Origin: an uncultured Clostridia bacterium
Lineage (GTDB): Bacteria; Bacillota_A; Clostridia; TANB77; CAG-508
Assembly (NCBI GenBank): GCA_944393295.1
Contig: CALXZR010000137.1
Span: 1-7,171 of the forward strand
Direction of reading: 5' to 3'
DNA length: 7,171 bases
Shown here: positions 1 to 5,295 of the stretch, piece by piece
Layout: every line of letters begins with the position of its first letter
Numbering within the stretch: position 1 is the stretch's first letter
Position numbers and translations under genes: made by a program
The notes under the pieces: generated by a model
The model's database searches: none
What the model saw: only the letters and a program-made list of their open reading frames with translations
What the model was told of the DNA's origin: nothing

Positions 1-326
1 ATATGAAAGAAATGCCAGGAGTTATGTTTGTAGTAGATCCTAAAAAAGAAAGAATTGCTGTATTAGAAGCAAAGAAATTAGGAATTCCAGTAGTAGGTTT
101 AGTAGATACAAACTGCAATCCAGAAGAAGTAGATTATGCAATTCCTGGAAATGATGATGCAATTCGTGCAGTAAAATTAATTGCTGATGTTATTGCAAAT
201 GCAGTTATTGAAGGAAGACAAGGAGAAGATGCTGAAGTTGAAGCTGTAGCAGATGAAATGCAAGAAGCTGCAGAAGCAGAAGAAACAACAGATATGGAAC
301 AAGTTGCAGCAGAAGATGCTGAATAA
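1..326 (+). CDS. rpsB: 30S ribosomal protein S2, C-terminal part (5' end outside window)
   Basis: S2 sits in the small ribosomal subunit and is needed for binding S1 and mRNA. Only the last 107 residues or so are visible; the reading frame is open at base 1, so the ATG at base 3 is an internal Met, not the start. Visible hallmarks of the family are [16 protein letters not shown], then [14 protein letters not shown], then [13 protein letters not shown], close to Bacillota S2 proteins. After about residue 70 of the visible part the protein becomes an acidic Glu/Ala-rich tail, common in Gram-positive S2. It is followed after 118 bases by tsf, the classic rpsB-tsf order. Nothing looks broken apart from the window edge. 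Confidence 0.97.
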   Translation, partial: MKEMPGVMFVVDPKKERIAVLEAKKLGIPVVGLVDTNCNPEEVDYAIPGNDDAIRAVKLIADVIANAVIEGRQGEDAEVEAVADEMQEAAEAEETTDMEQVAAEDAE

Positions 327-342
327 TTTAAATAAGTTTAAA

Positions 343-394
343 TAAAGTTAAGGGTGGAGCATTTTAATAAATATTTGTAGCCACCCTAATTTTA
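343..394 (+). terminator. Hairpin in the rpsB-tsf spacer, possible attenuator
   Basis: AGGGTGG (351-357) pairs perfectly with CCACCCT (381-387). Skipping A350, the stem extends by seven more pairs (343-349 with 388-394, one being G-U). The loop is 23 bases. Only four T follow directly, so this is weak as an intrinsic terminator. It may partly terminate, attenuate or protect the rpsB-tsf transcript. No promoter for tsf was clear in the spacer. Confidence 0.4.
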
Positions 395-444
395 AATTAA
401 GAATTATAACTGCAAAAAGCAGATAAATTATAGGAGGTATAAAG

Positions 445-1320
445 ATGATTACAGCTGAATTAGTAAAACAATTAAGAGAAAAAACAGGTGCAGGAATGAT
501 GGACTGCAAAAAAGTTTTAACAGAAACTGATGGAGATATGGAAAAAGCAGCAGAGCTATTAAGAGAAAGAGGAATTGCAAAAGCTGCAAAGAAATCTGGA
601 AGAGTTGCTGCTGAAGGTTTAGTATGTAGCTATGTTTCAGAAGATAAAAAAGTTGGAGCTATTGTAGAAGTAAATGCAGAAACAGACTTTGTTGCAAAAA
701 ACGAAGAATTTAAAGTATTTTGTGCAGATATTGCTGAAATAGTAGCAAAAACAAATCCTGCAGATGTAGAAGCTTTATTAGCAGAAAAATATAAAGATAC
801 AGATAAAACTGTTCAAGAAACATTAACAAGCAAAATTGCAACAATTGGAGAAAATATGACAATTAGAAGATTTGCTAGATTTGAAACAAACGGACTAGTA
901 GAAAGCTATATACATGGAGATGGAAAAATAGCTGTTTTAGTAGATTTAGCAAAAGGTGATAGCACTTTAGCTAAGGATGTATGTATGCAAATAGCAGCTG
1001 CAAAACCAGAATACTTAAAAAGAGAAGATGTTCCAGCTGATGCTGTAAATAAAGAAATGGAAATTTTAAAAGCTCAAGCTATGAATGAAGGAAAACCAGC
1101 TGAAATTGCAGAAAAAATGGTTCAAGGAAGAATTGGAAAATATTATTCTGAAATTTGTTTGTTAGATCAAGAATTTGTAAAAGATCCAAGTGTTAAAGTT
1201 GGTGCAATGGTTTCTAGCAAAGGTGGAGAAATAGTAAGATTTGCTAGATTTGAAAAAGGTGAAGGAATCGAAAAGAAAGAAGAAAACTTTGCAGAAGAAG
1301 TTATGAAACAATTAAAATAA
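445..1320 (+). CDS. tsf: Elongation factor Ts
   Basis: EF-Ts is the cytoplasmic guanine nucleotide exchange factor that releases GDP from EF-Tu during translation. The 291-residue protein is of normal bacterial length. The N-terminal UBA-like domain covers about residues 1-40 with the signature TGAGMMDCKKVL (14-25). The TDFVAKN motif, whose Asp and Phe contact EF-Tu in known structures, is at 80-86. A second core segment recurs late in the protein (GAMVSSKGGEIVRFARFE, roughly 255-272). The start ATG has a clear AGGAGG at 432-437, seven bases upstream. It lies downstream of rpsB and probably shares its transcript, and it ends at a strong hairpin at 1339-1378. pyrH, often next in Bacillota, is not here; an independently promoted cysteine desulfurase gene follows. 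Confidence 0.98.
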   Translation: MITAELVKQLREKTGAGMMDCKKVLTETDGDMEKAAELLRERGIAKAAKKSGRVAAEGLVCSYVSEDKKVGAIVEVNAETDFVAKNEEFKVFCADIAEIVAKTNPADVEALLAEKYKDTDKTVQETLTSKIATIGENMTIRRFARFETNGLVESYIHGDGKIAVLVDLAKGDSTLAKDVCMQIAAAKPEYLKREDVPADAVNKEMEILKAQAMNEGKPAEIAEKMVQGRIGKYYSEICLLDQEFVKDPSVKVGAMVSSKGGEIVRFARFEKGEGIEKKEENFAEEVMKQLK

Positions 1321-1338
1321 TTGAAATATCTAATTTAT

Positions 1339-1378
1339 AAAAATACTAATTAAATTTTTATTTAATTAGTATTTTTTT
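1339..1378 (+). terminator. Intrinsic terminator after tsf
   Basis: AAATACTAATTAAA (1341-1354) pairs perfectly with 1361-1374 around a six-base loop, and two further A-T pairs extend it. The right arm runs into seven T (1372-1378). The stem has few G-C pairs, but the layout is that of a rho-independent terminator closing rpsB-tsf. Confidence 0.8.
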
Positions 1379-1401
1379 GTGGCAAAATTCATTTTAAAGC
1401 A

Positions 1402-1407
1402 TATAAT
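1402..1407 (+). promoter_or_regulatory. -10 box of the cysteine desulfurase promoter
   Basis: A perfect TATAAT lies about 30 bases before the gene's likely start, just after the tsf terminator. The -35 is unclear; the best candidate, TTGTGG at 1377-1382, gives a long 19-base spacer. A start near 1413-1415 would leave a leader of about 20-30 bases. Confidence 0.5.
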
Positions 1408-1434
1408 GTATGGAACACTTTAATTTGAAAGAAG

Positions 1435-2583
1435 TTGATAAAGTTGATAAAATATTTCGACCATGCAGCGACAACAGCTTTAGATGAAGAAGTTTTTAGA
1501 GCTATGCGACCATATTTTACAGAAAAATTTGGAAATCCATCTTCTGTATATAAAATAGGTAAAGAAAATAAGGAAGCTATAAATGTAGCAAGAATGAAAA
1601 TTGCAGATGCAATAAATAGTAATGTTAATGAAATATATTTTACAAGTGGTGGTAGTGAAAGTAATAATTTAGCTTTAAAGGGAATTGCTATGGCAAATTC
1701 ACGAAGAGGAAATCACATTATTACAACCAAAATAGAACATCCAGCAATATTAAATACTTGCAAGGCTTTAGAGAGTTTAGGATATAAAGTAACCTATCTA
1801 AATGTAAAAAAGGATGGAATAATAGATTTAGAAGAGCTTGAAAAGGCAATAACTGCTAAAACAATTTTAATTAGTGTAATGTTTGCTAATAATGAAATAG
1901 GAACAATACAACCTATAAAAGAAATAGGAAATATAGCAAAAAAATATGGTATCTATTTTCATACTGATGCTGTTCAAGCTGTAGGAAATTTAAAAATAGA
2001 TGTTAAAGATATGGGAATTTCAGCTCTTTCAATGTCTGCACACAAGTTTTATGGACCAAAAGGTGTTGGTGCTTTATATGTTAGAGAAGGAGTTCAATTT
2101 AATAGAATACAAGATGGTGGACATCAAGAAAAAGGAAAACGTTCTGGAACAGAAAATGTACCAGGAATTATAGGAATTGGTAGAGCAATAGAACTTGCCA
2201 ATGCAAACATTGACAGTTATAATAATAAATTATTAAATTTAAGAGAATTTTATTTTTCTGAAATAGAAAAAAGAATACCAAATATATTAATAAATGGAAG
2301 TAGAGATAAAAGACTATCTAGTAATGCTAATATATGTTTTAAAGGTGTTGATGGTTCTAAATTACTATATGAGCTAGATAAAAGAGAAATTTGTGCTTCA
2401 AGTGGATCTGCTTGTAGTGCAGGGCTTTTAAATCCTTCACATGTATTATTAGCTATAGGTGTTCCAAAGCAAATAGCTCGTAGTAGTTTAAGAATTACTT
2501 TTGGAAAAGAAAATACTTTAGAAGATACAAAATATTTAGTAAATACAATTGAAGAGGTTGTAAAAGAATTAAGAAATAGATAA
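1435..2583 (+). CDS. Cysteine desulfurase, NifS/IscS-type, PLP-dependent
   Basis: The enzyme removes sulfur from L-cysteine as a protein-bound persulfide, giving alanine, and supplies Fe-S cluster, tRNA thiolation or related pathways. Fold-type I aminotransferase landmarks (numbered from the TTG at 1435, 382 residues): FDHAATT 8-14, SGGSESNN 71-78, the cofactor-stacking His102, NNEIGTIQPI 152-161, HTDAVQAVG 176-184 with Asp178 and Gln181, SAHKFYGPKG 201-210 with the Schiff-base Lys204, RSGTEN 236-241, and SGSACSAG 323-330 with catalytic Cys327. No ATG is available. TTG at 1444 (beginning MIKYFDHAATT) is at least as likely as 1435, because GAAAGAAG (1427-1434) is better spaced for it and family proteins often begin MIYFDNAATT. 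No IscU/NifU gene adjoins it, so the sulfur acceptor is unknown. Confidence 0.95.
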   Translation: MIKLIKYFDHAATTALDEEVFRAMRPYFTEKFGNPSSVYKIGKENKEAINVARMKIADAINSNVNEIYFTSGGSESNNLALKGIAMANSRRGNHIITTKIEHPAILNTCKALESLGYKVTYLNVKKDGIIDLEELEKAITAKTILISVMFANNEIGTIQPIKEIGNIAKKYGIYFHTDAVQAVGNLKIDVKDMGISALSMSAHKFYGPKGVGALYVREGVQFNRIQDGGHQEKGKRSGTENVPGIIGIGRAIELANANIDSYNNKLLNLREFYFSEIEKRIPNILINGSRDKRLSSNANICFKGVDGSKLLYELDKREICASSGSACSAGLLNPSHVLLAIGVPKQIARSSLRITFGKENTLEDTKYLVNTIEEVVKELRNR

Positions 2584-2598
2584 AAATTATTATTAAAT

Positions 2599-2630
2599 AA
2601 AAACTTCTCTAGTGATATAGAGAAGTTTTT
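2599..2630. terminator. Bidirectional terminator between convergent genes
   Basis: AAAAACTTCTCTA (2599-2611) pairs perfectly with TAGAGAAGTTTTT (2618-2630) around a six-base loop. The plus strand ends in five T and the minus strand also has a T run, so it can stop both the cysteine desulfurase transcript and the convergent gene whose stop codon is at 2635-2637. Confidence 0.88.
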
Positions 2631-2634
2631 GTTG

Positions 2635-2841
2635 TTATTGATTTAAATCAGATTTATCAAGATTTGCTAAAGCAAATTTTACAGCGGAAATAACTAAACC
2701 ATTTAGGCTAATTTCTCTTTTAGTTTTTCCTGCATTAGCAGATTTAACTATATTTTCTAGTTCCTCATATAAATCATCGGGAAAACGTATTGTCAGTGGT
2801 CTGTTTGAATTCTTAGATTTTGTAATTTTAAATTTTTCCAT
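2635..2841 (-). CDS. Small ribbon-helix-helix-like protein
   Basis: A 68-residue protein with the pattern of a MetJ/Arc/CopG-type ribbon-helix-helix DNA-binding fold. A basic N-terminus leads into a beta strand (PLTIRF, about 15-20), then a helix begun by PDDLYEELENIV (21-32), a basic loop (ANAGKTKREI) and a second helix (SLNGLVISAVKFALANL, about 45-61). In this fold the paired strands of a dimer read the DNA major groove. The loop is rather long, so the call rests on the strand-helix-loop-helix pattern only. ATG is supported by GGAG (2850-2853 on the complement) eight bases away. It is divergent from the ORF at 3056 across a 214-base spacer with tandem repeats, possible operator sites. No partner resembling a RelE/ParE toxin is adjacent. 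Function and target are unknown. Confidence 0.72.
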   Translation of the reverse strand: MEKFKITKSKNSNRPLTIRFPDDLYEELENIVKSANAGKTKREISLNGLVISAVKFALANLDKSDLNQ

Positions 2842-2869
2842 ATAAATAGCTCCATTCTTTAAAATTTCT

Positions 2870-2875
2870 ATTATA
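2870..2875 (-). promoter_or_regulatory. Possible -10 box for the ribbon-helix-helix gene
   Basis: TATAAT on the minus strand, about 29 bases before the ATG, would give a leader of about 20 bases containing GGAG. No convincing -35 lies at the right distance, and the region is so AT-rich that chance matches are common. Confidence 0.3.
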
Positions 2876-2989
2876 TTTGTAACATAAAAATGAATTTAAA
2901 AATATAATCAAATAGTGAACCGAAAACTAAGGCAAATGTTATTATTGATATATATTATAGGCTTGTGATAAAAATTATGCTCAAATATT

Positions 2990-3031
2990 ATGTACAAAAA
3001 ATGTACAAAAAATTGAACCACATATTGAACC
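2990..3031. repeat. Two pairs of short tandem repeats in the divergent spacer
   Basis: ATGTACAAAAA occurs twice back to back (2990-3000 and 3001-3011). Directly after it, ATTGAACC occurs twice with a 12-base period (3012-3019 and 3024-3031). A third TGAACC lies at 2916-2921. The second ATTGAACC contains the predicted -35 hexamer of the plus-strand promoter. Such spaced direct repeats suit operator half-sites; the nearby ribbon-helix-helix protein is an obvious candidate binder, by inference only. Confidence 0.5.
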
Positions 3032-3053
3032 TGAATCAATTTTAATGTATAAT
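3025..3053 (+). promoter_or_regulatory. Promoter TTGAAC-17-TATAAT
   Basis: TTGAAC (3025-3030) and TATAAT (3048-3053) are 17 bases apart, a near-consensus sigma-A promoter with a start near 3060. A second TATAAT follows at 3059-3064 in ATGTGTATAAT, the same 11 bases that carry the -10 at 3791-3801. A weaker upstream candidate is TTGTGA (2963-2968) with TATTAT (2986-2991), also spaced 17. Confidence 0.65.
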
Positions 3054-3055
3054 AT

Positions 3056-3367
3056 GTGTATAATTATTATATAATAAAATTCAAAGGAAAGAGGGGAAGT
3101 CTTATTAAAGAAAATGATGAAACAAAAATTGGGTTTATGTTTAAAGTATCAAATAGTTCTGATGATAAAAAATATGATGGATTAATGAAGATAAGAAAAG
3201 CTGATGTTTTAAGAAATAAATGTTTTGATGAGTGGAATAAATATGAATTATTACAATTAGTTGAATTATATTATCAATACTTTAATAAACATAGAAATTC
3301 AGATCTAGTTTGGGATATAAATGAATATGTTATATCCGGACAATATGAAAAAGATAGAAATGAATAA
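3056..3367 (+). CDS. Hypothetical protein, start uncertain
   Basis: I do not recognise this family. The longest reading is 103 residues from a GTG at 3056, mixed alpha/beta in appearance, with a strand-rich first half (IGFMFKVS, YDGLMKIRKADVL) and a helical second half (EWNKYELLQLVELYYQYFNK). No signal peptide or membrane segment is visible. The start is doubtful. The GTG has no ribosome binding site and overlaps the predicted -10/start region, while a good GAGGGG (3091-3096) lies inside the frame. The only start-like codon suitably placed after it is ATT at 3104 (beginning IKENDETKIGF); the next in-frame ATG is at 3137. It is convergent with the XRE gene and shares a terminator with it. It is divergent from the ribbon-helix-helix gene, which may regulate it. 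Confidence 0.6.
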   Translation: MYNYYIIKFKGKRGSLIKENDETKIGFMFKVSNSSDDKKYDGLMKIRKADVLRNKCFDEWNKYELLQLVELYYQYFNKHRNSDLVWDINEYVISGQYEKDRNE

Positions 3368-3372
3368 AAACC

Positions 3373-3403
3373 AAAAGCAATGTATTAATTATACATTGCT
3401 TTT
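3373..3403. terminator. Bidirectional terminator between unknown ORF and XRE gene
   Basis: AAAAGCAATGTAT (3373-3385) pairs perfectly with ATACATTGCTTTT (3391-3403) around a five-base loop, with T runs on both strands. The XRE gene's stop codon (3385-3387) lies inside the hairpin. Confidence 0.85.
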
Positions 3404-3699
3404 ATTATATTTATAACTTTATCTAAATCTGAAACATCTAATTTTTTTGCTACGTCTAAAAGCTCATTTAGTTTTGCATTTAGATTTCCTTCTGTGCTAT
3501 CGCTTAACAATTCTTCAATAGAAGTTTCAAGTACATTAGCTAATTTTACTAATGTTTGAATAGTCATTTTTCGTTCACCACGTTCAATTTGACCAATATA
3601 TACAGCTGATAAATCTACTTTTTCAGCTAGTTGTTCTTGTGTTAAATTTTTTTCTAATCTTTTATTTTTTATTCTTGCTCCAAGTGCTAGAAAATCCAT
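3385..3699 (-). CDS. XRE/Cro-family helix-turn-helix regulator
   Basis: A 104-residue putative transcription regulator. Residues about 8-65 form a typical XRE/Cro/CI domain: GARIKNKRLEKNLTQEQLAEKVDLSAV is split here as helix one (7-16), LTQEQLAEKV (19-28) as the positioning helix, and LSAVYIGQIERGER (30-43) as the recognition helix and turn. It ends in TIQTLVKLANVLETSIEELL. The remaining 35 residues or so are helical (NAKLNELLDVAKKLDVSDLDKVINIIKAM) and probably dimerise the protein. The ATG has a strong AGGAGG (3710-3715 on the complement) ten bases upstream. It is divergent from the three-gene operon at 3829-6290, with a perfect 13-bp inverted repeat between them. The layout suggests that it represses itself and the operon. 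Target and inducer are not visible. Confidence 0.93.
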   Translation of the reverse strand: MDFLALGARIKNKRLEKNLTQEQLAEKVDLSAVYIGQIERGERKMTIQTLVKLANVLETSIEELLSDSTEGNLNAKLNELLDVAKKLDVSDLDKVINIIKAMYN

Positions 3700-3714
3700 A
3701 GCTTAAGCACCTCC

Positions 3715-3765
3715 TAGCTAATAGTTTATAATAATAACTAAAATATATACACAAACTATTAGCTA
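3715..3765. promoter_or_regulatory. Inverted repeat, likely operator of the XRE regulator
   Basis: TAGCTAATAGTTT (3715-3727) and AAACTATTAGCTA (3753-3765) are exact reverse complements, 25 bases apart. Each arm is itself nearly palindromic around CTA-N-TAG, so each may be a full dimer site. One arm covers the predicted start and ribosome binding site edge of the XRE gene; the other touches its -35 and ends eight bases before the operon's -35. Confidence 0.72.
3726..3754 (-). promoter_or_regulatory. Possible promoter of the XRE gene
   Basis: On the minus strand TTGTGT (3749-3754) and TTATAA (3726-3731) are 17 bases apart, giving a leader of about 20 bases with the AGGAGG. It lies between and partly within the two operator arms. 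The match is weaker than that of the plus-strand promoter. Confidence 0.4.
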
Positions 3766-3772
3766 TTTAATA

Positions 3773-3801
3773 TTGCAATTAGTAAATATTATGTGTATAA
3801 T
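3773..3801 (+). promoter_or_regulatory. Promoter of the J-domain operon, TTGCAA-17-TATAAT
   Basis: TTGCAA (3773-3778) and TATAAT (3796-3801) are separated by 17 bases, close to the sigma-A consensus. Transcription would begin near 3808 and give a leader of about 21 bases carrying GGAGG (3819-3823). The -35 lies just beside the right operator arm. Confidence 0.75.
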
Positions 3802-3828
3802 GTAGAAAAATGTTATTTGGAGGAAATT

Positions 3829-4041
3829 ATGGAGAAATATAATGAATATGCTAAACCAGCTTTAGTTATGGGAATAATATCGTATTTTGGAATGTCAATG
3901 ATTTGGGGAATTATAACGACAATAATATGCGGAGTTGGATTTAATACAATTAAAGAAAATGAAAAAGGAAAGTCATATTTATCAATAGGATTATTTTTTG
4001 GAATTTTCAATATATTGAGGTTTTTAGTATATTATGGGTAA
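3829..4041 (+). CDS. Small two-helix membrane protein
   Basis: A 70-residue hydrophobic protein. Residues about 11-38 (from PALVMGIISYF to TIICGVGF) form one or a bent pair of membrane segments. A short charged loop follows (KENEKGKS, about 42-49), then a second segment (YLSIGLFFGIFNILRFLVYY, 50-69). The G-rich helix, charged loop, then GKSYLSIGLFFGIF resembles small DUF4190-like membrane proteins, but I would not assign the family. The start is the ATG at 3829 because GGAGG (3819-3823) sits five bases upstream; an in-frame GTG at 3793 lies in the promoter. It is the first gene of the operon, 15 bases before the J-domain gene. A role as membrane partner of the downstream proteins is inference from position. 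Confidence 0.8.
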   Translation: MEKYNEYAKPALVMGIISYFGMSMIWGIITTIICGVGFNTIKENEKGKSYLSIGLFFGIFNILRFLVYYG

Positions 4042-4056
4042 ATGTTGAGGTAAAAA

Positions 4057-5262
4057 ATGAACTATTACGAGATTTTAGAAATAAATGAAAAAGCTTCACC
4101 AGAGGTTATAAAGATGGCATATAAAGCTTTAATATTAAAATATCATCCAGATAGATATCAAGGAGATAAGAATTATGCAGAAGAAATGACTAAAAAAATA
4201 AATGAAGCCTTTGAAGTGCTTAGTAATGAAGAAAAAAGAAAAGAATATGATATGCTAATACATACTAACAATATTAATGCAAATCAACAAGATAATATAG
4301 ATAAGCAAGATAATAATACTCAGAGTAATTGTGAAAAGAAGGAAGAAAAAGTTACTGATAATATTTTAGTTGCTGTATCTATAAGCTGTATACCATATCA
4401 AAAAGATTTTTTAAGAGATACTAATTTAAAATCTAAAAATCTAGAGATGGATTTATTAATTTTAGATATTTTGATATTTTATCTAAGAATTAATACAAAA
4501 CGTGAACGTGAAATTTTAGTTGAAGATTTTAAGAAGTATATATTAAAATTTGAAAATGGAGTATATTATTATAACAAATTTGTAGAAGAACTTAATCATT
4601 TATATAATGAAGAAGTTATATATGAAAATGCAAAAAGAAAAAATGTGTATACAGGACTTCCTCCAATACTAAAGATAATATTAGAAGTATTATATGGTAA
4701 AGATAGAAGTATTTTTGAAGATTATATAAATTCACAAACATGTATGCTTATTATAGAATATCTTTTAAAAGCAGAAGAGATTATAAAAGAAGCTTTAAAT
4801 GAAAAAAATTATGAAAAAGAAGAAAAATCAAAAAGTTTTAATGTATTTGATAAGATTTTAAATTGTATTCCAAAACAAATTAATATTATAAAAGAATATG
4901 ACAGTAATATAAACAAAACATTAATTAATGAAAAGCTAATAATTTTAAATTTGATATTATTTTTTAGTTACTATATAGATAAAAATAATTCTATTAAAGA
5001 TACAAATTCTTGTATTAAATATTATCTAACAATAAATAAATTTGATGAAAAAATTTATAAACAATATGTAACTTATTTAAATAGATATTTAATATATAAT
5101 TCGGAAAATGAAAAGAAGATAGACGAAGGAAAAGAATATGAGCCTTCTAAATTACTTATTGCTTTAGAGATTTTATATGGAAAAAGTGAATATTATATTC
5201 ATGAACAAAAAGTAATTTGTCTAAATGTAATAAAAGTTATGGATAATGAATTAAAGGGGTAA
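4057..5262 (+). CDS. J-domain protein with duplicated helical C-terminal region
   Basis: A 401-residue probable DnaK co-chaperone. Residues 1-68 are a complete J domain: YYEILEI, helix II, the invariant HPD at 30-32 that stimulates Hsp70 ATPase, then helix III with [20 protein letters not shown] polar Asn/Gln/Lys linker follows (about 70-100). The rest is not a DnaJ zinc-finger or substrate domain: no CxxCxGxG repeats and no Gly/Phe region, so this is a class III-like J protein. The C-terminal region appears to hold two related helical units, about 101-245 and 261-399, each with a CIP motif (111-113, 270-272), a hydrophobic helix (133-143, 294-304) and a PxxLxIxLExLYGK motif (202-215, 363-376). 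ATG follows GAGGT (4047-4051). The next gene's ATG is three bases after the stop, so they are translationally close. Confidence 0.88.
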   Translation: MNYYEILEINEKASPEVIKMAYKALILKYHPDRYQGDKNYAEEMTKKINEAFEVLSNEEKRKEYDMLIHTNNINANQQDNIDKQDNNTQSNCEKKEEKVTDNILVAVSISCIPYQKDFLRDTNLKSKNLEMDLLILDILIFYLRINTKREREILVEDFKKYILKFENGVYYYNKFVEELNHLYNEEVIYENAKRKNVYTGLPPILKIILEVLYGKDRSIFEDYINSQTCMLIIEYLLKAEEIIKEALNEKNYEKEEKSKSFNVFDKILNCIPKQINIIKEYDSNINKTLINEKLIILNLILFFSYYIDKNNSIKDTNSCIKYYLTINKFDEKIYKQYVTYLNRYLIYNSENEKKIDEGKEYEPSKLLIALEILYGKSEYYIHEQKVICLNVIKVMDNELKG

Positions 5263-5265
5263 CAA

Positions 5266-5295
5266 ATGAAAAAGAATTTATTATTTTATTTTTGA
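5266..5295 (+). other. Ribosome-binding-site-linked ATG out of frame with the next gene
   Basis: AAAGGGG (5252-5258) followed by ATG at 5266 is the obvious translation start after the J-domain gene, but this frame gives only MKKNLLFYF and stops at TGA 5293-5295. One extra T in the T5 run at 5289-5293, or a -1 slip there, would join it to the downstream frame as MKKNLLFYFLIILLANILL, a normal signal anchor. The window as given is therefore apparently frameshifted at this point. Confidence 0.7.

Noticed and set aside
3..326. ATG at base 3 as the true start of rpsB
   Set aside because: The frame is open before it and S2 is normally more than twice this length; it is an internal Met at the window edge.
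2990..3031. Short repeats as a CRISPR array or replication iterons
   Set aside because: Units are only 8-11 bases, present twice, without spacers, and no Cas or replication initiator gene is near.
2635..3367. Toxin-antitoxin pair made of the ribbon-helix-helix protein and the unknown ORF
   Set aside because: The genes are divergent rather than an overlapping operon, and the ORF shows no RelE/ParE, MazF or HicA pattern I can recognise.
3793..3828. GTG at 3793 as the start of the small membrane protein
   Set aside because: It overlaps the -10 box (3796-3801), would precede the predicted transcript start, and the ATG at 3829 has a clear GGAGG.
3813..4010. Antisense 65-codon frame opposite the small membrane protein
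   Set aside because: It is a by-product of the AT-rich coding strand, with no ribosome binding site and no recognisable protein pattern; the plus-strand gene has promoter and ribosome binding site.
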